This document shows, piece after piece, positions 44,295 through 55,081 of a DNA stretch of 64,000 nt. Under the pieces are notes generated by a model, which was not told the DNA's origin, did no database searches, and worked only from the letters and a program-made list of their open reading frames with translations. How positions within the stretch are numbered: the first letter of the stretch is position 1; each line of letters opens with the position of its first letter. Source of the stretch: Cryphonectria parasitica EP155 (lineage: Eukaryota > Ascomycota > Sordariomycetes > Diaporthales > Cryphonectriaceae); NCBI RefSeq assembly GCF_011745365.1, contig NW_024468909.1:2790001-2854000 (forward strand), read 5' to 3'. Position numbers and translations under genes: made by a program.

Positions 44295-45687
44295 CTTTGT
44301 GATCTTCCTTGGTGATCTGAAACTCCTCCTTTAGCAACGCTATTCTCCAGGTGTTTAAGGGAAGACGGCGGTCCGTTCCAAGAGAGGACCAGTGCGGGTT
44401 GGGAGCAGGTGGTGAGAAGGAAACGCTGCGGCGGTCCTTCAGACGCCGAATACCGGCGAACGTGGAGCACTTGAGAGGGAACAAGGCTCTTTTTATCTTT
44501 TTGCTACCGGCTCATGGGGATAATTCTGTGACCTTTTGTGTGGATGTATGACAATGAAGAACGAAGCAGTCTCAGATAGCAGAACAGGAGTCAGTTGGTG
44601 GAGAGCATAAGGAATGTCAAGTCGGCCCCAGTAAACGCCGTGATCACAGCCGGGTTCATTGGGACGTTCGTTATCAACCAATTTTACCTCGGCTCTCCCA
44701 CGTGCAGCCGAGAAGGGACCGGACGTCATATACTAGTATATTCTGGGATCACCGGCTTGGCAAGAGACAGGGTGAGGACGAGGGCCCTGTCCAGTTACCA
44801 AGCGGTAGAAGCATCGAAGACGGAACTGCCCAAGTACGCAAAAGAGAGGAGCTGTTCTCGATTGTAAAAAAGATGTGACACTGTATTTTGATGGTGACAG
44901 CACATGAAGAGTCCATATCTCCCTATACTTTGAGAATTTTTCGACATTACAGGGCAGACGTGCCATAACAAACCCTGACAGCTCAAACACCCTAACCCTG
45001 GGTCAGATGAGGGTCGCTCGGGCTGGTACCTGGGTACATGAAGACAGGAAGGACTCATCATCGGAGAATTAGAAACCATTACTGAAATTCTCAGACTATA
45101 TATCATATCAATTACTTCAAAGTAGGCGTCTTAAATCACTGTAGCAAGGTAAGTATTCAAGGCAGATAAATGTTGTACCTACTATGGAACATATACTGGG
45201 TAACACGTACCTACTAGTGAGGCAGGTACCACTCAGATTACTTTCTTTGCCTTCCTTGTGACAATCTCACTCCATCCACTATGCACTTTGCTACTATTGC
45301 ATCCTGCACCCAACCACAGCCTTCCCGCAGAAAATCGAACTACGTATCATGTGGTTTCATGAGAACGAACTTCCTTCATTTCTCCTTGCCTCTTATCATT
45401 TTTCTTCCAACTAGGCCCACGGGTGTAGCGTGTGCGCAGTGCTACGAAGGCCGAAGCCCCGATAATCATAAGCTTTGTCCAGCTGCCGAGATGTGACTGG
45501 CGCATCTCCTTCTTCTACGTCTTCTCCCTCTTTAGAAACTCTCTTTCGAGCCAGACACATATTCAAGGTCGGCCTGTCTCCTTACAGCTCTCAATTGTGT
45601 GGCAATGAGCGCAATCTCAAGCGAGGAGGAGTAATTGCACAAATCGAAGCTGAGACCGGTGCCGTCAAAGCAGCAGTGTTCAGCATC
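44295..45687. promoter_or_regulatory. Divergent promoter region of Ant1 and PalB
   Basis: 1.39 kb between genes pointing away from each other. Only short frames are seen. A telomere-like ACCCTAACCC lies at 44989-44998. The part before PalB contains open sequence that continues in frame upstream of its ATG (from about 45603), but no earlier ATG in that frame supports a longer protein. Confidence 0.5.
44989..44998 (+). promoter_or_regulatory. Telobox-like ACCCTAACCC
   Basis: Telomere-type box in the shared Ant1/PalB upstream region. The regulatory role is inferred from the motif alone. Confidence 0.35.
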
Positions 45688-48668
45688 ATGGAGGCCCGAG
45701 CCAGGGTACGTTCACGCTTTCCCCTGAGCACCAGCCAGCTGCGACAACAGCACAAGCACAATCAACACAATGACTTATAGACCAAACAGGATGTTGAGGC
45801 CAAGATCAGCCAGGCCTCTGGGGAGGACGCCCTTAAGCATGCCATCGACGCAGCTGAGCTCTACATGAAGGCTGTCAGAGAGGCCCCAACCACGGCCGAA
45901 AAGTCGCGCCTGAGACGCAAATGCCAGGACCTCATCGCACTCGCCGAGACCCTCAAGGCTCCTCAGCGCAGGCCAACTCCCACAGCAGCAGCAGCGCCGT
46001 CGACATCGTTGGTGACCACAAGGCTGCCCGGGCCCAGACAGCCCCGCCTGTCTCGAGAGCTTCCCACGAGTGAGAAGACCATCCTGCTAAGGTCATCCAA
46101 GCTCCATGGCAGCGTGTTTCCGCCGTGGGAGAGCGATCCAGACCCTGCCGTCTTCAGGAGCAAAAGGCTGGATGAGCCCCCCTTTAGAGACACTTCCGTC
46201 TTCTCGTTCTCATCCAAACAGGAGGAGATCTTTGACGGCTGGAAACGGCCTGCCGAGATGTTCAACGACTCTGGACCGGAGCTCTATGAAAACATCATGG
46301 TTGCCAAGGCGGATTGTGACCTCGTGCAGGACATCACGACAGACTGCTCAGTGGTTGCAAGCTTGTGTGCCGTCATGAGACATCTGAAGCCCGGCAAGAA
46401 GGATTCCCTGCTCCCGACATTGCTGTACCCCTTTGACCACGACAGGGACAGGCCCGTTGCCTCTCAGAATGGCAAGTATATGTTTCGGCTCAACTTCAAC
46501 GGCTGCTTCAGGCAGGTTGTTGTCGATGACCGTCTGCCGGCCGCCAAGACCTCACGCACCTTCTTCGTCGTCGATCGGAGAAACCCGGAGCTCATATGGC
46601 CGGCGCTGATGGAGAAGGCCTATCTGAAGATCCGTGGTGGTTATGACTTTCCGGGCAGCAACTCAGGAACGGATCTCTGGGTGCTCACGGGATGGATACC
46701 AGAGCAGATCTTTCTGCAGAGGCATGTACAGCCTCTTTCCCCCTTTCCCTATCTCTATCTCCCATTCTCAATCTCTCATGTCTATACAAACGCCCCCAAC
46801 AGTTAACTAACCTGACATCATAATCATCATCGTCATGCTATAGTGACGACACCGAGCTCGACCAGACATGGAAACGCACCAAGTCGGCCTTTGGGTTCGG
46901 TGATGTCGTCGTGACTCTCGGCACAGGTCGGCTCTCCCGCCAGGAGGAAGAGACGCTGGGCCTGGCCGGTGAGCACGACTATGCGGTGATGGACCTCAAG
47001 GTCTCGGACACGGGCGAGAGGCGCATGCTTCTCAAGAACCCATGGTGTGACGGGCTCGTCTGGAAGGGCGTCGGGTCCACGGCCACCGTCGACGCAGAGG
47101 CCTACCCGCCCCCTTCGCCCACGCTGTCCCGGCCCAACCTCACCCGCCCTGGGCAGCAGTCTGGCTCCACACACGAGGAGATGACGGGCACCTTCTGGAT
47201 CTCCTTCGAGGACGTAGTGCAGAACTTCGAGTCTCTCTACCTCAACTGGAACCCAGCACTCTTCACGGACCGCCAGGACCACCACTTCGTCTGGGAGCTC
47301 CCCTCGCGTGCCATGCAGCGCTCCTTTGCGCACAACCCCCAGTACAGCTTCACGTCGCCTGCCTCTGGCGCCGTCTGGATCCTGCTCTCGCGCCACTTCC
47401 AGGACGACGAGCTCCCTATCTCGCGGTCCCGCGCCGCACGTCAGCCACCCACGACCTCGCTGGCCGACGTTGCCAACAGTCTTGGCTTCATGTCCATCTA
47501 CCTCTTCGACGCCGCTCAGGGCCGCCGCGTGCAGCTCCCCGGCAACCCTCCGCCGGCCCACCAGTCCCCCTTTGTCGACTCGCCTCAGACGCTCCTCCGG
47601 GTCACCGCCCAGCCCAACACGCCCTACACCGTCGTCGTCGCGCAGGAGGGGTTCCCCCTGCCCCGCTACGCCTTCACTCTGTCCTTCTTCTCTCGCGCCC
47701 CTCTCTCCATCTCGCGCGCTCTCCCGCCCCTGGAACACTACACCGAGGTCGCCGGCGCCTGGACCCGCCGCACTGCTGGTGGCAATGCCCGTACTGCCAC
47801 TTTCCTGCACAATCCCCAGTATACCCTCTGCGTGCCATGCCCTACGCCCCTATCTCTCCTCCTCACCACCGACGCCGATGACGTCCCCGTCCACGTGGAC
47901 CTCGTATGGGCATCGTCAACAGCCCCAGACGGCTCCCGCCCTCGTCGTATTACCACCCTTGCGGCTCGCGATGTCGCTGCCGGCTCAGGCGAGTACCGCC
48001 GCGGCTGCGCCCTCGCCGAGCTCCCTGCCCAGCAGCAGCCGCCCGGCCCCGCCTCCTACACCGTTGTCGTCTCCACATTCGAGCCAGGCCAGCTCGGCGG
48101 CTTTGTCCTGCGCGTCGGCAGCGGCGCTCCCGTGTCCCTGCGGCCCGTGGCTCCCGACGCCGCTGGACGGCTTCGCGCTGAACTCGCCCCCGTCACCTTT
48201 CGCGAAGGCGAGCCAGAGCGCAAGCGTGCCGCCCTCCACGTCGCCCGACTTACCCGCGCGTCCATCGTTGCGAGAAGTGGTTTTCTCGGGGGTGGCGGAC
48301 CAACAGCAGCCGCAACAGCAGCAGCAATAGCGGTAGGGTTGGCCAGCCCCGGCGATCGTGGCACGGCGCGGTCCTCTGGTGCCGCGAGCCCCATCAGCGT
48401 GCCCGTCTCCGTGCGCGTGAGTATCGAGTACGGCAGTGGGCCGCACGCGCGCATGGCGGCGACCACAGGGGAAGGCGAGTTTGCAGACGCAAGCATGGGC
48501 CTGCGCACCGAAGAAGTCGACCTGGACCCAGAGGCAGCGCGGCGGATGGGCGGGCTGTGGCTTGTTGTTGAGCAGATGGGAGCGCACCGGCTGGGACAGG
48601 GAATCCAGGTGGATGTGCTTAGCGACGGGAGGGTTGGGGTGGGAGATTGGGAGGTTGTGGATGTATGA
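45688..48668 (+). CDS. palB: PalB/Rim13 calpain-like cysteine protease
   Basis: Exons 45688-45705, 45781-46721 and 46844-48668 give 927 residues. Intron 1 is GT-AG. Intron 2 (46722-46843) fits only as GC-AG: AG/GCATGT..CTATAG, giving FLQSDDTELDQTW; the nearby GT at 46726 is out of phase with the acceptor. The N-terminus (EAKISQASGEDALKHAI, YMKAVREAPTTAEKSRL) resembles an MIT domain. The protease core shows Cys195 in TTDCSVVASLCA, His364 in GEHDYAVMDL and Asn385 in LLKNPWCDGLVW, followed by two C2-like beta-sandwich regions of calpain domain III type. PalB is thought to cleave PacC/Rim101 in ambient-pH signalling at endosomal membranes together with ESCRT-III. A Pro/Ala-rich insert (ATAAAIAVGLASPG) near residue 810 is lineage-specific. 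Confidence 0.92.
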
Positions 48669-49781
48669 TAATGATTACTTGAAGGGGGAGGGGGGGGGTC
48701 CTTTATTTATTTGTTGTATAGCCATAGGAAGAAAGAGGACTCTTGAGAGTTTGTGAGCTCATCATCCTGATTACGCCGTGTCAGTGCCAGACTTGCACTC
48801 TTAAGATGTACGTAATCAACTTGCATCAATCAGAAAAGTAGCACTCGAAGTGATAAGATTCGACTAGCTCAATTGAAAAAAAAGGCCTCGTCGGCCAGTC
48901 AGACAGACCTGTTCCATACATACAACAGCATCAAGCAGTTCTGACCACGACGAAATCCTCATTCCATGAATGGATGGATAGATGGATGATGATGATCAAC
49001 AACATCGACCTTTTGTTCCAGAGCAGCCGTCTTTGGTTGGCCAGCAAAATAGATTCCCTTTCCCTTTCCATTCCCATCCTTTGAGAGAAACACTCCCTTC
49101 TCTTCTCTCCCATCTCATCCACCATCACGCACACCACTCAAAAGAAGATAGCTCTTGTCTTTCGTCTCTCATCTCTCTTTCTCTTTTCCCCCCTCCACAA
49201 CCCCTCCATGGTTCTCAAAATGAACGCGCCAAAACCAAAAACCAATAAAAAAAAATAATAAAAATTCCTCCCAGATCGATTGACCAAACGCCATGCGCTG
49301 ATCCTGCTCCCTTGGCTGTCGCAAGAGGGGGGGAAATGACGATAACCACCCGAGCGGACGGTATCGGCCGCCCCTCTTATTTTGCTTTGCAAATTGATTT
49401 CCCCACAACCTCACCCTCCCAATCTTGCCTTCTCACACTGTCCCTCTTTTCCCTCAAGAAAAGAAAGTAAGACAAAGAGGATATCCTTCTGAAATAAGTG
49501 CGTCATGCTGGAACATAGGGAAATAAGAGTAATGCGACGAGTAAGGTTTGTTTTTCTTTATGTACAAACAACGAGTGAAATAAAAAATGTACCGGGCTGT
49601 TGATCAGAGAACAGCGGGGGGTAGACTGGGTATCTTCGGAAATGGAAATATGTGCTGAGAAAGTGTCCTCCAGAAAAGGCTCTGCGTGTGTCTGTCCTGT
49701 CTTCTCCAAGAGAGAGAGAGAGAGACAATGAACAGGGCATTGAAGTGACTCCAAGTCGTCATTTCATTCGTGCATTTGTGG
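48669..49781. terminator. Convergent 3' region of PalB and the C2H2 factor
   Basis: 1.1 kb between converging genes. T/C-rich tracts (49060-49200) and an A-rich stretch (49240-49265) occur, with no coding frame. It is presumed to contain both 3'UTRs. Confidence 0.45.
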
Positions 49782-51302
49782 TCAGCTTGCACCCCGCCGC
49801 CTACGGCCACGGCTCGGTCCGTCTGGTCTTTGCGAGAGAACACTTCGTAGAATCATATCGTCCTTGTCCTTGTCTGGATGGTGCACCCGAACATGTCTGT
49901 ATATGGTTTTTGATAGGTCAGCTTCAACGTAGAGAGAGGATTCAATCCTGTCATCGTCGTGGTCGAGATGGAATGCGCACCTTTGTAGGTTATCTGGCCT
50001 GGGATATTTGTGTTCTCGATCTGGACAGAATGGACACACATAACCAGGTGATTCGTGAACCAGTCCGTGGCGGATCATTTCGTTCTTCCGTTTAAAGCCC
50101 TTGCCACCTTCTGAGCGAGGACAGCCCTTGACTGGACAATAATGGGGCCGTGCTTGTGAGTGCACATTTGCGTGGGAATTCAACAGATATTGCGTTTGGA
50201 AAGGAGGGGCCTTGCATCCTTCAAAGCTGCAATGGTACTGGCCATGATCCATGGGGTTGGCAAAGGCAATGCCATCGAGATTCATCCTTTCCGCAACAGA
50301 CGTGCTCGTAGCAGGGGTAGAGACCGACTGATCGCTTGGGGTGCTACCGCTGTAGTCCATACTGGGCCGGTGCGGCATCCCGTTGCCTAGAAAGGGGTGA
50401 TATGGGCCTGGTGGTATAAAGGGCTGGTGGGGTGACCGTGGTAGCATATCCTGCGGCGAAATTGGGGGGGACACGTGGCTGGAGTGTATTAGGCTCATGC
50501 CAACAGGCAAACCTCCCGTAGGAGATTGGGAAAAGGATGCTGGCGAGAGCGCCTCGGCTCCTAGCGACTCCTTGAGCGACGGGAGCGTCAGTCCGGCATT
50601 CGACTCGGACCTGGGCGACGTGTTCTGGATTGGCGCCAGCTCACCATGGCCGACGCTCCCGGTGGGCGAGGCGAAACTTCCCGTCCTTGGTGAGTAGATG
50701 CTGCTTGGGCTGTAGGGTGATGAGATCACACGGTGCTGTATGTCGTCTCTCCGAACGGCGGTTTGCGGTCTTCCTGTGGCCAGGTCTGGGAACGTGGCTG
50801 GCGCCCGCCCGTCATCACTCACCGAGTGTCGGTCCCCCAGGGCGAGGGCAGCCAAGGCCGTGTCTGCCAGCGAGGACTCTGGGGAGAGCGCGCCCGTCTC
50901 AATCACGTCGACCTCGCCGTCGTCACTGTCGGCCTTCCTCCGGCCCCTGATATCCATGGGAGCGCTCGCAAGATCGCGCTCGTCGGCGTCGGCGTCATCA
51001 GAATCTGGAGACGTCGAACCCTCCGAGTCGCTGACCAACGCGACCTGTCCAGCTTGTGCAGCAATCTCGGGATCCCTCCCGTTGCCCATGATCCCAATGA
51101 GGACGGCATCGCCCTGGCTTGGTCGTACCTTTGGCCGTTTAGCTTTCCCGTTCTGAGATCTGGGAGGAGGACTGATTTGAACCCGCGGGAGTTCAGGTTC
51201 AGGGCTAGGGCTTGGTTGGGTGTTCACCTTTCTGGCGACAAGAAGGGGGCTATTCTGGGGCACCACCGCGTCGGGATCGTATACGTCGTGAGCCGTCGTC
51301 AT
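49782..51302 (-). CDS. C2H2 zinc-finger transcription factor with a frame-preserving intron
   Basis: Exon 1 is 51302-49981 and exon 2 is 49896-49782, 478 residues when spliced. The start is the ATG of MTTAHDVYDPDAVVPQNSP; the frame stays open 43 codons further upstream. Most of the protein is Ser/Pro-rich and disordered, with acidic patches. Three zinc fingers lie at the C-terminus: YHCSFEGCKAPPF..HANVH, HYCPVKGCPRSEGGKGF..RHGLVH and YVCPFCPDREHKYPRPDNLQ joined by splicing to RHVRVHH. It ends with a basic GRRRRGAS tail. The 84-nt intron (49897-49980, GTGCGC..ACAG) is a multiple of three and has no stop, so an unspliced message would insert 28 residues between the Cys pair and the His pair of finger 3. 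It is presumably a nuclear DNA-binding regulator; target unknown. Confidence 0.87.
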   Translation of the reverse strand: MTTAHDVYDPDAVVPQNSPLLVARKVNTQPSPSPEPELPRVQISPPPRSQNGKAKRPKVRPSQGDAVLIGIMGNGRDPEIAAQAGQVALVSDSEGSTSPDSDDADADERDLASAPMDIRGRRKADSDDGEVDVIETGALSPESSLADTALAALALGDRHSVSDDGRAPATFPDLATGRPQTAVRRDDIQHRVISSPYSPSSIYSPRTGSFASPTGSVGHGELAPIQNTSPRSESNAGLTLPSLKESLGAEALSPASFSQSPTGGLPVGMSLIHSSHVSPPISPQDMLPRSPHQPFIPPGPYHPFLGNGMPHRPSMDYSGSTPSDQSVSTPATSTSVAERMNLDGIAFANPMDHGQYHCSFEGCKAPPFQTQYLLNSHANVHSQARPHYCPVKGCPRSEGGKGFKRKNEMIRHGLVHESPGYVCPFCPDREHKYPRPDNLQRCAFHLDHDDDRIESSLYVEADLSKTIYRHVRVHHPDKDKDDMILRSVLSQRPDGPSRGRRRRGAS

Positions 51303-54025
51303 CGCTGCTGATGTTGCTCGTAGCTCTTGCTTACGGACGTATATAGTCAACTCGCCATTGGGGATCGGAAGGGTTTCGGCCGTGCAGACAAGGCTGTGTG
51401 TGTGTATGTGAAGGCGACGATCGGCGCGCAAAGTGACCCCCCTGCCTCGTCTTCCAAATGTACCAACACAATTCCTCCTCTTGCGTCCTGGGTCAGCCAG
51501 CGTTGCGAGACGTTAGCCCCACCCCTCGGATTCCTTTTCTTCTTGTCCTCCTTCTTCGTCTTCTTCTTCTTTCTTCTCCACCCTTGCTTGTTCTTGCCTT
51601 TTTTTTTTTTTTACCCCCCTTTCTTCTCCACTTCCCTTCTTTGGAGAAGAAGAAAATTCCTTCCCCTTGCCTTTGCGCCGACGGGGCAGCCGCTTTGCGC
51701 TGCCTGCCTTCGTTGTAGTTCGAAAATGTGGTAATAGGCAATAATTGATCGCGACGAAGATGAATAAGATGGTGAGCCTCTCCCGAGCGAAAGGAGAAAG
51801 GGTGGAGGAGGTCTCGAGCCAATCCACTACTCAAGATTCTGTTCGACGAAGCGGACGCCCACGTGGGTGAAGAGAAAGCTGGAGGGCAAGGGTGATGGGA
51901 AGGTTGAGTCGCGGGGATGGGCGGGTGGAGGGTCCCCAAGGTGGCCGCGCGAGCTGCCCGCAGAGCCCCAAGCTTCGAGAGAGGGCCTGGAGCCACGGAA
52001 GAATGCGGCGCACCCGAGCAGAGCCTCTTGCAACAGTATGGGGAAGGGCTTGGCGTGTGACCGGATTAGAATTGCGAAGGGCGGGGGAGGAGGAAAGCGT
52101 TTAATTGCTGGCCTCCAGAAGCCGGGGGTTGCGACAAGGATGGACGTGGATAGAAAAGCCTCGGAGGAGGGCCCGGTATGAGGTCGTAGTCCGGGAGGGA
52201 GAAGTCCAAGGAGAGAGGGGCGTTGGACTCTCTTTGTCTGGTGCGTCTCTGAAAGCTTGTGGATCGCCTGATTTGGCCAAGACTGGCTCCGAGTCCCCAA
52301 CCAAGCGCAGAGCCTCAAAAAAGGTACGAAGACAGGGCCCCCAACAGGGCCGCGTTTGCAAGGCTGTATGTAGGGCGTGCGTCCGTCTATCCACCTTCTT
52401 TGGTGGTGCGAGGTATGCACCAGGTGCGCCCAGATCGCCCAGATCGACTCGAGCCCGCCGGGAAGGGCTAGGGTGGGCGGTCGGACCAGACGGCTTGAGA
52501 GGTGGTCTCAGGGTCGCAGTGCCGTGTACCGTACGTAGAAGACGCAGTTGCAGTAGTAGTGGTAGTAGCAGTTAGTTCGTAGTAGTAGGTATCGTAGGGG
52601 GGAGCGGCCAGGGAAGGACAGGCAGAGCCTGATGAGGCTCTGTGACGAGTCCTTGTAGGTGTGCGTGGGTGTGGAGCCCGTTGACGGGGACAGACAGAGA
52701 GAGCCTGCTTCTGTCACTAATCCTTCCGGTTCGGTTGGCACCCTACTTTTGTTCTTTGGTATTCCTGCTTCTTCGTCTTTTGACTTTTAATCCTTACTTT
52801 TCTTCTTTTCTTGTCTCCTTGTATTCTCGAGCCTGAGTGGAAGAAGAAGAAGAAAAGTAAAGACAGGGACGGGCCAGCGTATCCCAGAACCTCGTGCGGG
52901 CGTCTCGGCACCCTAGCCTCCTAGAACAAATGACGAAAAGGTGGAGACGAGAGTCAGGAGGAGGCGCGGAACGGGATGTCGACAAGGCGAGAGTGAGAGT
53001 GAGTGAGAGAATGCGCGCGAGACAGGCGCAGACTCAGGCGGTACGAACAGGGCGAGGATGGTGGGACGGAGTCAACAGGCTATTCTGTTGAAAGTCTTTC
53101 GGGCGTTCGAGATAGATGAACGGCGCCAGAAGACAGGACCGAAAAGGGAGGTTGTCGACGATCGATATTGGGTACCAAAGACAAGGAGTCGAGACTTGTC
53201 TGAGCTTGAGGAGGGTCAAGGTTCGGAGTGCAGACTCAGATCGAAGGCCCCATCCGACTCACTTCAATTCGGAGTCATCCATCTCACCGTACAACGTTGC
53301 AGTAAATCGCACACAAGGGGGTTGAGGGGGTGGGGGGCAATAAAATACAATTATTAAAACAAGAAAGAAACAAAACAAGGGACCACCATGGCATACAGTA
53401 CAAGCGAATGCTGCAGGGACGAGAGGAACCAGAGGCAGAAGGGGAGACAAAGTAAAGACGCAGCAGGATTGATTGAGTTTGGCGAGCAGAGCTGGCTTAG
53501 GTGCTGTTCTGGGTCCTGGGTTCTGGGTCCCTTGGGCCTGGGCCTGGGCCTGGTGTGTAGGACGATTGTCCTTGGTCTCTGGGGTAAAGAATTGGAGCCA
53601 ATGTCTACCTAACCTACTAGAGGTACTACTATGACAGTACCATAATGGTCAGCTGTGGTAGTACTGCAGCATGCAGTACTGTGGTACCTGGTCCAAAAGG
53701 CGGCTTCTCATTTGCTCCTCTCGACAGACTGACCTGCGGGTCCCCTTTGTGGATTGGGGGGGGGGGGGGCTTTGGAAGGCACGAGACAGGGGGTTTCCTT
53801 CTGGAGGGCGAAGGGGAAACGGGGGGAAGGAGGGAAGGAGCATGCGTTTTTTGGCCCGCGCTCCTTCCCTCTCGTGTGCCAAGAGAGGCGCCCGCCCACC
53901 TTCTCCCGCCCTTCTTTTTCTTTCTCTTTCTCTTCCCCTCGCCTTCCAAGTCTCTTTCTAGTGCTACTATATTATGTAACACGCAGTAATTAGGGTGCAG
54001 AACTTGATCTGTGCGATACAGCGTT

Positions 54026-54048
54026 TGCTGCTGCTGCTGCTGCTGCTG
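54026..54048 (+). repeat. TGC trinucleotide repeat
   Basis: About 7-8 perfect units in non-coding sequence. Confidence 0.9.
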
Positions 54049-54497
54049 ATGGTAATTGCAGCTAGTGCAGCCCCCAAATATAAAGCAATACCACTTACAT
54101 GGTTTAGTATTATGCACCGTACCTATGGTATATGCAGGCTGTCACCGTAATCAGACCACCCCCGCCCTTTTCCTCTCTCTTGATTGTATGTTCTCCCTTC
54201 CTTACGTGAGCCTTATCACTATTCATTTTTTGTCCTTGCTGAGTGAGTGTCTCTCGTCATGTATGTATATACACCCATCCTTTATAAGCTAGCCCCCATG
54301 CATGCATACTAATTCACCTTGTTATTGGCAATAAACATCATGCAAGCAGGCCCTCGTGATCCCAAGCAACCCAGTCTGAAACTGATCTGGGCCCAGGGAT
54401 TTTGGACGAAACTTCGAGGATCGGCCAGAAACATTTCCTTTGGATATTATTCCATGCCATAGCACATTACTTACTACTGTATAGTACCATCCATCCC

Positions 54498-54533
54498 ACC
54501 CTAACCCAAACCAAACCAAACCAAACCAAACCA
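54498..54533 (+). repeat. Telomere-like CACCCTAACCC followed by CCAAA pentamers
   Basis: A CCCTAACCC unit is followed by about five CCAAA repeats and then CCCAAC-type sequence. It is an interstitial, degenerate telomere-like tract in non-coding DNA. Confidence 0.7.
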
Positions 54534-55052
54534 CCCAACCCAACCCCACCACCCAACCCCCCCCTGCTTTCCAAAAATCCCACTAGTGTTCCCTTAGTAT
54601 ATTCCCTTACGCTGCTCCCGCACTTTGCTTCAGGCCTTGTTTACCCCATGGGATGAATTTTGCTTCTGGCATGGGCCGCGGGCACCTGCAGACCATTTGA
54701 GGCGACCATCCCGCTTCGTCTCAATTAAGCCGCATGAACGACATTCCAACGACACACAAAAAGTTGAATCACACACGAGATTGGTTTTCTTCCTCTTTTA
54801 TCCTGTCGAAACTTAGCACCATTTGTGGAAGTGCTGTAATGACACTTGCTGCTGCTGCTACTGCTGCTGTCGCCCTTCAACTCGCCGCTTCTTTTCTTTT
54901 TACTCTTGCTCTTGCGTCCTCCCCTATCCCACATCTTCTTTCTTCTTTTTCTTCTCCTCTCAGCTGCTGCTCCACCTCGGCAACCCACACAGTAAAGAAC
55001 ATATATAGCACTATAGTAATTACTATGGTACATACATACCATAATCCATATC

Positions 55053-55081
55053 GTAGTAGTAGTAGTAGTAGTAGTAGTAGT
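55053..55081 (+). repeat. GTA trinucleotide repeat
   Basis: About 29 bp of perfect GTA units in non-coding sequence. Confidence 0.9.

Noticed and set aside
46833..47810. 325-codon frame antisense to PalB
   Set aside because: Crosses the PalB intron and has shadow composition.
49782..51431. 549-residue unspliced C2H2 protein starting at 51431 as the main product
   Set aside because: The first 43 codons look like 5' leader and the 28 internal residues destroy the third finger; the spliced form from 51302 restores a canonical finger.
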